A DNA stretch of 64,000 nt from CAYQUO01 sp964420835 (lineage in GTDB: Bacteria > Chloroflexota > Anaerolineae > Anaerolineales > Anaerolineaceae), in contig CAYQUO010000015.1 of the NCBI GenBank assembly GCA_964420835.1, positions 1 to 64,000 of the forward strand, in the 5' to 3' direction. Below, in pieces: positions 43,167 through 50,543 of this stretch. The position numbers and the translations under genes are program-made. The notes under the pieces are model-generated. The model did no database searches and was not told the origin of the DNA. It saw only the letters and a list, made by a program, of their open reading frames with translations. Numbering within the stretch: the first letter of the stretch is position 1; each line of letters begins with the position of its first letter.

Positions 43167-43973
43167 TTAATTTGGCCTTGTCTGAGAAACGATCGACTTT
43201 CCTTTCGCAGCTCCAAGTAGAACTGAAAGTTCATCGCACGTGTTCATAACCTGTTCGGCATAATCGGAAAATTGATCAATCGAAATCCTGCTTAAAGGTG
43301 CTGCTATGCCCAGGCCGGCCACAACATTTAATGTAAAGTCATAAACTGGTGCTGCAATTCCCATGGCCCCTGTATCTGTTTCCTCAATTGATGTGGCGTA
43401 CCCCTGCAATCTTATTTGTTCTAATTCTTTGATGAGTTCGTTTTTATTGGTAATGGTATTGGTGGAGAGAGGGATCAGATCGATGTCATTCACGATCTTC
43501 ATCATTTGATCTTCTGGGAGGAATGCCAATAACACTTTTGAAGAGGCACCAGCATGAAGCATAAGTCTATTGCCAGACCGGTTTGCCAAACGGATGGGGT
43601 GTTTACTCTCAATCTGGTCAATCCACATGCCCCAATTTCCATCTCGGATGGAAAGCACGGTCATTTCTCCGGTGCTTTCGGTGAGTTTGCGCATCAGAGG
43701 GAGTGCCAGGTTTCGCAGATCCAGACGTTCCTGGGCTATTCTTCCCCAACGAATTAATTGCGAACCAGGCACATAACCATGCTGATCTTCCCGGAAGGTC
43801 AATAAGCCTGCTGCCGTCATGGCTTCAAGAAAACGAAATGTTGTGCTTTTTGGGAGGTGGATTTTTCTACTAATTTCAGACAGGGTTAGCGCGTTCTCGG
43901 TTTCTTCGAATGCGTTTAGGATATCGCTAAAACGATTAATGGTTCGATAAGTAGAGGTCTGTTTTTCCTGCAC
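43167..43973 (-). CDS. IclR family transcriptional regulator of the Mo-hydroxylase operon
   Basis: 268 residues from a GTG at 43973, which has GAGAGG seven bases upstream; the frame upstream runs through the operator and is not used. The winged helix (YRTINRFSDILNAF, LTLSEISRKIHLPKSTTFRF) and effector domain (LMLHAGASSKVLLAFLP, GAMGIAAPVYDFTLNVVAGLG) are standard for IclR. It is the first gene of the operon that runs to 32053. A palindrome just upstream, at the predicted transcript start, suggests it controls itself and the whole operon. Confidence 0.92.
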   Translation of the reverse strand: MQEKQTSTYRTINRFSDILNAFEETENALTLSEISRKIHLPKSTTFRFLEAMTAAGLLTFREDQHGYVPGSQLIRWGRIAQERLDLRNLALPLMRKLTESTGEMTVLSIRDGNWGMWIDQIESKHPIRLANRSGNRLMLHAGASSKVLLAFLPEDQMMKIVNDIDLIPLSTNTITNKNELIKELEQIRLQGYATSIEETDTGAMGIAAPVYDFTLNVVAGLGIAAPLSRISIDQFSDYAEQVMNTCDELSVLLGAAKGKSIVSQTRPN

Positions 43974-44021
43974 AGTAATACCTCTCACTATTAATATGCT
44001 AACCACTCGTGGTTCCATGGG

Positions 44022-44038
44022 GTGAAACAATGTTTCAC
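44022..44038 (-). promoter_or_regulatory. IclR-type palindromic operator GTGAAAC-AAT-GTTTCAC
   Basis: A perfect palindrome with seven-base arms and a three-base centre. The arm TGAAAC/GTTTCA resembles boxes bound by IclR-family regulators such as KdgR. It lies immediately downstream of the -10 element (44046-44051), over the start of transcription, where a bound repressor would block initiation. Confidence 0.75.
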
Positions 44039-44045
44039 TAAATGG

Positions 44046-44074
44046 ATAATAACATATTCTAAATTAAAAGTCAA
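44046..44074 (-). promoter_or_regulatory. Promoter of the IclR / Mo-hydroxylase operon
   Basis: On the minus strand TTGACT (44074-44069), a 17-base spacer and TATTAT (44051-44046). The palindromic operator directly follows. This promoter appears to serve the nine-gene unit from 43973 to 32053, where gaps are all short. Confidence 0.72.
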
Positions 44075-44175
44075 TAACCCATTTAATGAGCGCAGAGCAA
44101 ATTCATGGATAAGAAACGAAATCATATCCTTCCCTAAATGGCTATAATTGTGTTAGCTGGAGAGGAGATTTATCC

Positions 44176-45162
44176 ATGTACAGATCGATGAGGGCCCTGT
44201 TTCTCGGCGGTATTTTTTTGTTCGTTGTTTCATGTATTTTGCCATTTGGGCAAGTTCAAGAAGATTTGATTATTGACAAGAACGACCTTACAGCAACCGC
44301 ATTGTTCTCTTCGGGAGTTTTTGGGTCTTTAACCCCAGCACATGGAGGAACTGAATTTGATATTGAGAATTTGCCATCAACGGAAACCCCCATCCTTTTA
44401 CCAGACATAACTGCAACAAGCACCCCAGACATGGCATCTAGCTCTACGATTATACCAACTGCAAACCCAACGGCTGCCCCGACAATTATTTATGTTCCAG
44501 TTAACCCCACCCAACCACCAATCCGGCCTGGTGGCACAGTGCTTGCTGACTATTTCAGCCGGCCACCAACGATTGACGGAAACTGGGACGATTACAACGG
44601 CCTTGAACATCCCATTAGTTCCATAGTATTTGGTTATTCCAATTGGACCGGTGAGGATGACTTGATAGGTGCATATAGGATTGGATGGGATATGAATAAT
44701 CTCTACCTGGCTGTGAAGGTGAGGGATGATGTGTATGCCCAAAATGCTGCCGGAGATGACTTATATAAGGGAGACAGCATTGAAGTATTATTGGATGCAG
44801 ATCTGTACGGTGATTTTTCCGTCAATTCATTGAATGCTGATGATTACCAATTAGGTATCTCTCCTGGCAGGTCAAGTGTTAGTGGTTTGAAAGAGGCCAT
44901 ACTATGGTATCCCCGGGCCATCTCTGGGGGACGGTCTTTCCCTGTGGCTTCCATGAGCAGTGCAGGGGTGTACCGTGTTGAGATGGCCATTCCATGGTCG
45001 GTTTTTTCAATTACTCCATTTGCCGGGCAGCATTATGGTTTTGCGGTATCCATCTCAGATAATGATGACCCTTTGCAGAACCTTCAGCAGACCATGGTTT
45101 CGAGCGTTCCGGGACGAAAATTAACCTTGCCAATGACCTGGGGGGAACTTGTCCTACGATAA
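44176..45162 (+). CDS. Lipoprotein with CBM9-like domain
   Basis: 328 residues. The signal peptide ends in a lipobox (FVVSC), followed by a long Thr/Pro-rich linker. From about residue 128, PPTIDGNWDDYNGLEHPI, NLYLAVKVRDDVYAQNAAGDDLYKGDS and VYRVEMAIPWSVF form a beta-sandwich of the carbohydrate-binding family 9 (DOMON-like) type seen in cell-surface or secreted proteins. GGAGAGGAG precedes the ATG and a TATAAT lies at 44141-44146. It probably binds a sugar or haem-like ligand outside the cell; the ligand is unknown. It ends 16 bases before dinB starts, so the two may be cotranscribed. Confidence 0.75.
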   Translation: MYRSMRALFLGGIFLFVVSCILPFGQVQEDLIIDKNDLTATALFSSGVFGSLTPAHGGTEFDIENLPSTETPILLPDITATSTPDMASSSTIIPTANPTAAPTIIYVPVNPTQPPIRPGGTVLADYFSRPPTIDGNWDDYNGLEHPISSIVFGYSNWTGEDDLIGAYRIGWDMNNLYLAVKVRDDVYAQNAAGDDLYKGDSIEVLLDADLYGDFSVNSLNADDYQLGISPGRSSVSGLKEAILWYPRAISGGRSFPVASMSSAGVYRVEMAIPWSVFSITPFAGQHYGFAVSISDNDDPLQNLQQTMVSSVPGRKLTLPMTWGELVLR

Positions 45163-45178
45163 AGGCTGTAGGGTGTTC

Positions 45179-46345
45179 ATGGGCCGGAAAATAATCCATC
45201 TTGATTTAGATGCCTTTTTTTGCGCGGTTGAAGAGAAAAAACAACCCGGGTTGACAGGGACTGAGTTTGCAGTCGGTGGACGCCCGGAATCCAGGGGTGT
45301 TATCAGCTCTTGTTCCTACGCTGCAAGGATGAAGGGGGTTCGGTCGGCAATGCCTGTCACACAAGCCCTGAGGGTTTGCCCGGGCTTGTTGATCTTGTCA
45401 CCACATTTTCCTGATTACCGTCATTATTCGGAACTCGTGTTCACAGAGGTCGGTAGGTGGTCTCCGTATGTGGAACAGGTTTCGATAGACGAGGCATTTA
45501 TCGATGTTAGTGACCTTCACGAAGAGGGGGGATTCATTGCATCCCAATTGCAAACAGCAATTTATCAAAAGACCGGATTGCCATGTTCTCTCGGAGTTGC
45601 AACGAGCAAACTTGTAGCGAAGATTGCCACAGATTTTGGAAAGGCTAGCTGCAAATTCAGATCATATCCAATGTCAATCCATGTTGTGCCGGAAGGTTCG
45701 GAAGCTTCCTTCCTGGCGCCATTGCCTGTCAGGATGATGTGGGGGGTTGGCTCAAAGACCGCCGACCGACTTGCAGAAATTGGGATTAAAACCATTGGCC
45801 AAATTGCAGTACGTTCAGGCAGAGAATTAGCCAACATATTTGGCAAATTTGGGAATCTGATGGTGGAATATGCCAATGGGATAGATAACAGCCAGGTCAC
45901 AATGCAACGCGAGATGAAATCAATCAGTCAGGAACGAACATTCCCAAAAGATATTTCAGACGTTGCCATCTTGGAAAAAACGGTCTTATCGCTTGCTGAA
46001 ATGGTTGCCATCCGCTTGCGAAGGAAAAACCTGTCAGCTTCCATTATTCGCATCAAGATCCGTTGGCCTAATTATTCAACAAAAGTTCACCAGGTCACCC
46101 TGCATGAGCCCACCTTTCAGGAAAGTGAAATTCAGAAAAGAGCATTCCAGTTATTTCATCAGGTGTGGACGCCGGGCAAATTGGTGAGGTTATTGGGACT
46201 GGGTGTAAGTGGGTTCTCACCGCCAAGATTGCAGTTGAATCTTTGGGGCGGGAATGATGAAAAGGAATTAAAACTAAATGCAGCCATGGATTTTCTTGAA
46301 GAAAAATATGGCAAGCGGGTCATTCGACGTGGTCAAATGGAATAA
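45179..46345 (+). CDS. dinB: DNA polymerase IV (Y family)
   Basis: 388 residues from the ATG at 45179 (MGRKIIHLDLDAFFCAVEE); a GTG two codons earlier is possible. It makes translesion synthesis past damaged bases. Catalytic acids are in HLDLDAFFCAVE (residues 6-17) and in VSIDEAFIDVS near residue 105. VLATSKLVAKIATDFGK-like (GVATSKLVAKIATDFGK) and the helix-hairpin-helix MWGVGSKTADRLAEIGI follow, then the little-finger domain. No beta-clamp binding motif is obvious at the very C-terminus. Confidence 0.95.
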   Translation: MGRKIIHLDLDAFFCAVEEKKQPGLTGTEFAVGGRPESRGVISSCSYAARMKGVRSAMPVTQALRVCPGLLILSPHFPDYRHYSELVFTEVGRWSPYVEQVSIDEAFIDVSDLHEEGGFIASQLQTAIYQKTGLPCSLGVATSKLVAKIATDFGKASCKFRSYPMSIHVVPEGSEASFLAPLPVRMMWGVGSKTADRLAEIGIKTIGQIAVRSGRELANIFGKFGNLMVEYANGIDNSQVTMQREMKSISQERTFPKDISDVAILEKTVLSLAEMVAIRLRRKNLSASIIRIKIRWPNYSTKVHQVTLHEPTFQESEIQKRAFQLFHQVWTPGKLVRLLGLGVSGFSPPRLQLNLWGGNDEKELKLNAAMDFLEEKYGKRVIRRGQME

Positions 46346-46444
46346 TGAAGTGCCATTGATAGATCATCATACCACGTTACTTATTGGTTGGCGTTGACCC
46401 TTCATCCTGCTTGAAAAACCCGGTGCTGGTATAATGAAACCATT

Positions 46445-46517
46445 GCCACCGTAGCTCAGTTGGCAGAGCAGACGATTCGTAATCGTCCGGTCAAGGGTTC
46501 GAATCCCTTCGGTGGCT
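46445..46517 (+). tRNA. tRNA-Thr(CGT)
   Basis: Cloverleaf with acceptor GCCACCG/CGGTGGC, D arm GCTC/GAGC, anticodon stem GACGA/TCGTC around TTCGTAA (anticodon CGT), T arm AAGGG TTCGAAT CCCTT, and discriminator T. CCA is not encoded. An extended -10 TGGTATAAT at 46427-46435 lies ten bases before. The U discriminator matches the UGGA bulge of the thrS T-box in this window. Confidence 0.96.
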
Positions 46518-46626
46518 TCTATCATTAAACGACATATAAAAAGTTAAAATGTTACTGGTTGCCTGATATAAGAAAAACACTTGTTGATTAATTGAAATCC
46601 TTTTTATAGCTCCGGTACAACCCTAT

Positions 46627-47265
46627 ATGTCCAGTCAACGTAAATCTCCAATTGTGATCGCCATTGCCGGAGGTTCTGGCAGTGGAAAAACGACAGTAGT
46701 AAATGCGATCCTTGAGCGAGTTGGGCCTGAGAAAATTGCCTGTCTTTCACATGATGCGTATTATGTTGACCTCAGCCATTTGCCCTTGGAAGAACGCACA
46801 AGGGTTAATTTTGACCACCCGGACTCCTTGGATACGCGTTTGTTGATTGAGCATATCCAGGCTCTTAAACTGGGCAAATCGGTGAAAGCACCGATTTATG
46901 ATTACTCCAAATACACACGTACTGGCGAAGAGATAAAAATCCATCCCCGGCGTGTGATTGTTGTTGAAGGAATACTGATATTTGCGGAATCCAAACTGCG
47001 GAAGTTGTTCGACGTAAAAATCTTTGTGGATACAGATCCAGACCTTCGTTTCATCCGCCGATTGGACCGCGATATTCATGAGCGCGGCAGAACCACGGAT
47101 CTTGTGATCAAGCAATACCTGGGGACGGTTCGTCCAATGCACCTTGAATTTGTAGAGCCTTCCAAGCGATATGCAGATGTGATTATTCCGGAGGGGGGAC
47201 GGAATAAAGTGGCGATGGATATGGTCGTCGCTCGAATTGAGGCTCTGCTGGCTGCAGCGGGTTAA
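46627..47265 (+). CDS. udk: Uridine kinase
   Basis: 212 residues. It phosphorylates uridine and cytidine in salvage. The P-loop is IAGGSGSGKTTVVNAI (residues ~13-28). FDHPDSLDTRLLIEHIQALK, PIYDYSKYTRTGEEI and the lid FIRRLDRDIHERGRT are typical of Udk. It stands alone; no strong ribosome binding site is visible before the ATG. Confidence 0.95.
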   Translation: MSSQRKSPIVIAIAGGSGSGKTTVVNAILERVGPEKIACLSHDAYYVDLSHLPLEERTRVNFDHPDSLDTRLLIEHIQALKLGKSVKAPIYDYSKYTRTGEEIKIHPRRVIVVEGILIFAESKLRKLFDVKIFVDTDPDLRFIRRLDRDIHERGRTTDLVIKQYLGTVRPMHLEFVEPSKRYADVIIPEGGRNKVAMDMVVARIEALLAAAG

Positions 47266-47396
47266 TACCATGATTTGTAGTGGCAGCTGTTCCGCTGACA
47301 ACTGGATTAACTGATATTTCATCAATGAACCAGGATTTTTCCGGGAACTTGTCAGCCAGTGAATGATGGCCAACCAATAATGACGAATTCCTCTTG

Positions 47397-47555
47397 ATGA
47401 AAACAACCGTTCAACACACGCCCTGCAAGTGGTTGCGAAACTGGACAATCAGAGCAAGTTTGTCGCGCATATCGATCCCTGTGACGATGGTTACGTTCGC
47501 TGTGGTTATTATCGTTCCTAATTACTTGGGCCTGGAAAACCAGTTTTCTGGATAA
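47397..47555 (+). CDS. Possible truncated sensor remnant (52 residues)
   Basis: The 345-base gap 47266-47610 contains a frame with ATG at 47397 encoding WLRNWTIRASLSRISIPVTM and VTFAVVIIVPNYL. It looks like the cytoplasmic start and first membrane helix of a sensor kinase or chemoreceptor, then stops at 47553-47555. There is no clear ribosome binding site. It may be a gene remnant or chance; the rest of the gap shows nothing. Confidence 0.25.
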   Translation: MKTTVQHTPCKWLRNWTIRASLSRISIPVTMVTFAVVIIVPNYLGLENQFSG

Positions 47556-47610
47556 GAGAAAACCATATTGCATTAGCGGGATTATATATGTAATAAGGAA
47601 AGGTTAACTT

Positions 47611-48291
47611 CTACACGACCTCCATCTCATCGTCAGAAGTATCCATCTCCAATAGTGCTCCCGTGGAAATGAAGATGGTTCGTTCACAAATGTTCGTAAC
47701 CCGATCCGCCATACGCTCGATGTTGTGAGCAACCCACATTAACAAATTCGCCTGGTCAATAATTGAAGGATTTGAAATCATCGCCTCGACCACAAATCTG
47801 TTCACCTTGTTATAAAGCTCATCTACTGCGTCATCTTCATTCGGAATTTGTCTGGCAGCATTGGCGTTTTCTTCGATGAATGCGATTAACGCTTTTTCGA
47901 GCATTTTGTTGGCAAGGGAAGCCATGCGGGTTAGATCCTGATAAGGAACCGGAATTATGGCCTTGCCAAGCCGGATAACAACCTTGCCAATGCCTTTTGC
48001 ATAATCGCCCATTCGTTCGAGTTCTGTGCTTACTTCCAGCATGGCTGTCAACAGACGTAGATCATGCGCAATGGGTTGTTGGGTTGCAATCAGGATCAGA
48101 ATGGCATTTTCTATTGCAAAACGCTTATCATTAATATACTGATCATCCAACATTACCTGTCGGGCTTTTTCCCTATTCTGGTCCCTGAAAGCCTCCATTG
48201 CAGACAGCATGGCATTTTGGACCATTCTGCCAAGCAATAGAATCTCCTCCTGGATCTGTTTAATCTGGTGGTCAAGTGTTGCTCTTGGCAT
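47611..48291 (-). CDS. phoU: Phosphate signalling protein PhoU
   Basis: 226 residues, the normal size. Two three-helix PhoU repeats are visible: EILLLGRMVQNAMLSAMEAF with ELERMGDYAKGIGKVVIRL in the first, and MASLANKMLEKALIAFIEE with VAHNIERMADRVTNICERT in the second, each with the ExxxxxD/ERxxD metal-binding pattern. PhoU restrains the Pst transporter and the PhoR sensor when phosphate is plentiful. GGGG precedes the ATG. It lies 20 bases after pstB; pstS, pstC, pstA and phoBR are not in this window. Confidence 0.94.
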   Translation of the reverse strand: MPRATLDHQIKQIQEEILLLGRMVQNAMLSAMEAFRDQNREKARQVMLDDQYINDKRFAIENAILILIATQQPIAHDLRLLTAMLEVSTELERMGDYAKGIGKVVIRLGKAIIPVPYQDLTRMASLANKMLEKALIAFIEENANAARQIPNEDDAVDELYNKVNRFVVEAMISNPSIIDQANLLMWVAHNIERMADRVTNICERTIFISTGALLEMDTSDDEMEVV

Positions 48292-48311
48292 TTTAACCCC
48301 TTGAAAAATGA

Positions 48312-49103
48312 TTAGCCATAATGACCGGTGATGTAATCTTCTGTACGTTGATCGGTTGGATTTGTGAAGATGTTGGCGGTATTACCATATTCTATCATCT
48401 CTCCTGCCCTGTCCTGGTCCATGGAAAAGAAAGCCGTATAATCAGATGCCCGAGCTGCCTGCTGCATGTTATGGGTAACGATAATGATCGTATAGGTTTC
48501 AGAAAGTTGGCGCATCAGATCCTCGATCTTGAGAGTGGCGATTGGATCCAGAGCTGAACAGGGTTCATCCATGAGTATGATCTCTGGCTTTACAGCCAGG
48601 GCGCGGGCAAGACAAAGCCGCTGTTGTTGTCCCCCTGAAAGGGAAAGCGCATTCTTTTTTAGGTCATTCTTGACTTCGTCCCATAATGCAGCTTGGATCA
48701 AGGTTGCTTCAACCAGATCTTCCAAATTCCCTTGATATCTTTGGAGCCTGGCTCCCCAGGCAACATTTTCAAAAATTGTTTTTGGAAAGGGGTTGGGCTT
48801 TTGAAATACCATTCCAATCCTTTTTCTCACTCGAACAGGATCAACATCCGGGTCATAGATGTTCTTTCCATGGAAAAGGATTTGCCCAGATATTCTTGCC
48901 GAGGGAATAAAATCATTCATTCGATTGAACGCCCTTAGCACTGTGCTCTTCCCACACCCGGATGGACCGATGATTGCCGTTATCTTCTTGGGTTCAATTT
49001 TTAAGTTAACATTCTTAACCGCCCGAAAATGACCATAATAAAAATCCATTTGGGTAACTTCAATGGCGTATTGGTTGGCAGGTTTAAATACTGGATTCAT
49101 CAA
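48312..49103 (-). CDS. pstB: Phosphate ABC transporter ATP-binding protein PstB
   Basis: 263 residues. Walker A is GPSGCGKSTVLRAFNRMND, with the PstB-specific FNRMND, followed by QKPNPFPKTIFENVAWGARL, the LSGGQQQRLCLARALA signature and the ILMDEPCSALDP Walker B. It energises phosphate uptake by PstCA. The first two codons are both ATG. It is paired with phoU but separated from the other pst genes, since the 172-base gap upstream (49104-49275) leads to a glycosyltransferase and shows no further gene. Confidence 0.95.
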   Translation of the reverse strand: MMNPVFKPANQYAIEVTQMDFYYGHFRAVKNVNLKIEPKKITAIIGPSGCGKSTVLRAFNRMNDFIPSARISGQILFHGKNIYDPDVDPVRVRKRIGMVFQKPNPFPKTIFENVAWGARLQRYQGNLEDLVEATLIQAALWDEVKNDLKKNALSLSGGQQQRLCLARALAVKPEIILMDEPCSALDPIATLKIEDLMRQLSETYTIIIVTHNMQQAARASDYTAFFSMDQDRAGEMIEYGNTANIFTNPTDQRTEDYITGHYG

Positions 49104-49275
49104 TTAGCCTATTAATGACAATATACGTACATCAGCAGTGTAATCCCATTTTATTTGGGCGAAAAATTAATATGCTTGGCAAGAAAATCTATGTGCCTGT
49201 AATCTGTTATCTCCATCTTGTCCAGGTTGAGTAGAACAATATCGAAAGAACGGAGATCGCGGAGGAGACACTCAT

Positions 49276-50517
49276 TTAATCCTTGCATTCTCCCTGGCGG
49301 AATTTGTTTTTAATCATATCAATAAGCAGCCATTCAAGTTCTCCGGAACGGATTTCCCGGTTATATGAGCGTTCAATTACTCGTCGTCCTGCTCTTCCCA
49401 TTTCCATCCCTGTTTCAGGATGTTCCATAATTTTTAATACAGCTGCTGCCAATTCATCTGCCCGACCGGGATGAATGAAAATGCCGGCTTTATTGTTCTC
49501 CACAACCTGCCTGATTACACCATCGATGGCAAGAATGACCGGGCGTCCGGCAGCCATGTAATCAAAGACCTTGTTTGGGTATGTCGTTTTAAATGGTTCA
49601 ATGGGCTTCAGGATGGCAATACAAGCATCGGCAGCCGCCAGAGCGGCTCCCATTTGTCTCTTGGGGATGGAGGGCAGGAAAAGCAAGTTGTGCAAACCCA
49701 TTTTTTCCGCTAATTGTCGTAATGCTGGTTTTTCCTTGCCATCTCCCAGTAACACAAATTGAATCTCAGGCTTAACTTTTAGCAAATTTGCAGCCTCAAG
49801 GATTATCCCAAGGTCATTGGAGAGGCCATGTGCGCCGGCATACATAGCAAGGAATTTCCCTTCCAGGCCATGAGCCTTGCGAAATTCAGTTCCATGGTTA
49901 TCCGGATCGAACATGTCCTGATCTGCCCCATTAGGGATAAGCTCGACCCGCGTCGCTCCCTCCTGTTTCACATGGTCTATAAAACCGGGAGAGTTGACCA
50001 GAACACAATCCGCGTGGCGATAAAGAAATTTCTCAAGCCACAAGGACGCCGATATTAGGAGCGGGTTTTTCAAAACCCCAACTGCAATCGCGAAGGCAGG
50101 CCACAGGTCGCGAACCTCAAAAAGAAAGGGTTTTCGTTTCACTCTTGAAACCAAGCAGGCGGAAAAACCCTGAAACAAAGGCGGAGAAGTACCCCACACA
50201 ATGTCAACATTTTTAACTCTGAGAGCGTTAAAGAACGAAGTGATTGAAAAAACAACAAAACCAACCAGGCGCTTGTAGAAACTTCGATGTATCCCGGGAA
50301 GGGAGTATGACCGAATGACCTCAAGATTATGGTCTGAAGGCCCCTTTTTATTAAACCCATTATTTGTATTTGATTCTCCCGTTAAATAGCTGACAGGAGA
50401 TGTGATCACGGTGACCTTGTGACCTTTTTCGGAGAGGTACCGGGACATTTCCTCATGCCGTGTTCCACCGGCTTCGTCAAGTGCGGTATATGCCTGGTGG
50501 ATTAACAGAACATGCAT
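49276..50517 (-). CDS. Glycosyltransferase family 4 (WbuB-like)
   Basis: 413 residues. The N-terminal acceptor domain begins MHVLLIHQAYTALDEAGGTR and contains RYLSEKGHKVTVITSPVSYL. The C-terminal donor domain has FLAMYAGAHGLSNDLGIILEAA, VLLGDGKEKPALRQLA and YPNKVFDYMAAGRPVILA, the EX7E-like nucleotide-sugar site. GT-B retaining transferases of this subgroup build O-antigen or capsule repeat units. It is followed on the same strand by nothing until pstB. It opens the polysaccharide locus that runs to the right end of the window. Confidence 0.9.
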   Translation of the reverse strand: MHVLLIHQAYTALDEAGGTRHEEMSRYLSEKGHKVTVITSPVSYLTGESNTNNGFNKKGPSDHNLEVIRSYSLPGIHRSFYKRLVGFVVFSITSFFNALRVKNVDIVWGTSPPLFQGFSACLVSRVKRKPFLFEVRDLWPAFAIAVGVLKNPLLISASLWLEKFLYRHADCVLVNSPGFIDHVKQEGATRVELIPNGADQDMFDPDNHGTEFRKAHGLEGKFLAMYAGAHGLSNDLGIILEAANLLKVKPEIQFVLLGDGKEKPALRQLAEKMGLHNLLFLPSIPKRQMGAALAAADACIAILKPIEPFKTTYPNKVFDYMAAGRPVILAIDGVIRQVVENNKAGIFIHPGRADELAAAVLKIMEHPETGMEMGRAGRRVIERSYNREIRSGELEWLLIDMIKNKFRQGECKD

Positions 50518-50543
50518 TGATAATTATCCATAATGCAAAGAGA

